The notes under the pieces were generated by a model. The model did no database searches. It was not told the origin of the DNA and worked only from the letters and a program-made list of their open reading frames with translations. Positions 5,278 through 5,404 of a DNA stretch of 5,404 bases are shown here, one piece after another; within the stretch, counting starts at the first letter, position 1, and each line of letters begins with the position of its first letter. The stretch spans positions 1-5,404 of the forward strand of contig CAIPVK010000017.1 in the NCBI GenBank assembly GCA_903868455.1. The letters run 5' to 3'. The position numbers and the translations under genes are program-made. The stretch comes from an uncultured Opitutia bacterium. GTDB taxonomy: Bacteria; Verrucomicrobiota; Verrucomicrobiia; Opitutales; UBA953.

Positions 5278-5404
5278 GTGCGCCTCTTCCTCGACTCCAG
5301 CGTCCTGCTGGCGGCGTGCGGCTCCCCGCGCGGCGCCTCGAGGGCGCTTGTCGTCACGAGCCGGGAACCCGTGGTCCTGATCACCTCCGACTGGTGCCTG
5401 GCGG
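5278..5404 (+). CDS. PIN-domain (VapC-like) ribonuclease toxin, N-terminal part only
   Basis: Only the first 42 codons are in the window; the gene continues past the right edge. From a GTG at 5278 the protein reads (M)RLFLDSSVLLAACGSPRGA, the typical opening of a PIN domain: a beta strand ending in the first metal-binding aspartate (residue 6), then SSVLLAA and a GSPRGAS turn into the first helix. PIN toxins are Mg-dependent endoribonucleases that cut tRNA, rRNA or mRNA and are held inactive by the cognate antitoxin. The remaining acidic residues lie outside the window, so activity cannot be judged. The start follows the antitoxin stop by 10 bases, without a Shine-Dalgarno sequence, consistent with translational coupling. 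It has no counterpart among the window's long open frames because no stop is reached before the edge. Confidence 0.82.
   Translation, partial: MRLFLDSSVLLAACGSPRGASRALVVTSREPVVLITSDWCLA

Overview
The window is very GC-rich and densely coded, with the strong G/C third-position bias of a high-GC genome; the long antisense open frames across it are by-products of that bias. A 50-residue, very basic protein of a family I associate with Verrucomicrobiota, Chlamydiae and Planctomycetes, a LeuA of the DLRDGNQ type and REP-like repeats together suggest a high-GC member of the Verrucomicrobiota, possibly Opitutae-like. This is an inference from recognised proteins, not from a search.

Layout. On the minus strand, a probable two-gene unit runs leftwards: an LptF/LptG-family lipopolysaccharide-export permease (2271 to 1153) and, 9 bases later, an RlmI-like 23S rRNA cytosine methyltransferase (1143 to beyond base 1). 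A 591-base gene-free segment (2272-2862) separates this from a plus-strand gene for the small basic protein (2863-3015), which ends at a very strong intrinsic terminator (3039-3078). Next comes leuA, 2-isopropylmalate synthase (3134-4804), then a 154-base spacer with a weak hairpin and a 27-base dyad, and finally an AbrB-type antitoxin (4959-5267) followed 10 bases later by a PIN-domain toxin that runs off the right edge (5278 onwards): a VapBC-like type II toxin-antitoxin module.

The permease belongs to envelope biogenesis, the methyltransferase to ribosome maturation, leuA to leucine synthesis, and the antitoxin/toxin pair is a self-contained module. Beyond the two close pairs (permease/methyltransferase and antitoxin/toxin) I see no common pathway.

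The least ordinary part is the divergent intergenic segment 2272-2862. It is built almost wholly of repeats: two outer arms that are imperfect reverse complements of each other (including a perfect 24-base match), G-quadruplex-type G-runs on opposite strands, a 16-base tandem duplication, a 10-base periodic array carrying CTAG, and a REP-like palindrome. The second notable signal is the dyad abutting the antitoxin start, a good candidate autoregulatory operator. All start codons seen lack a recognisable Shine-Dalgarno sequence, and several follow pyrimidine-rich leaders. I did not find a clearly new multi-gene system.
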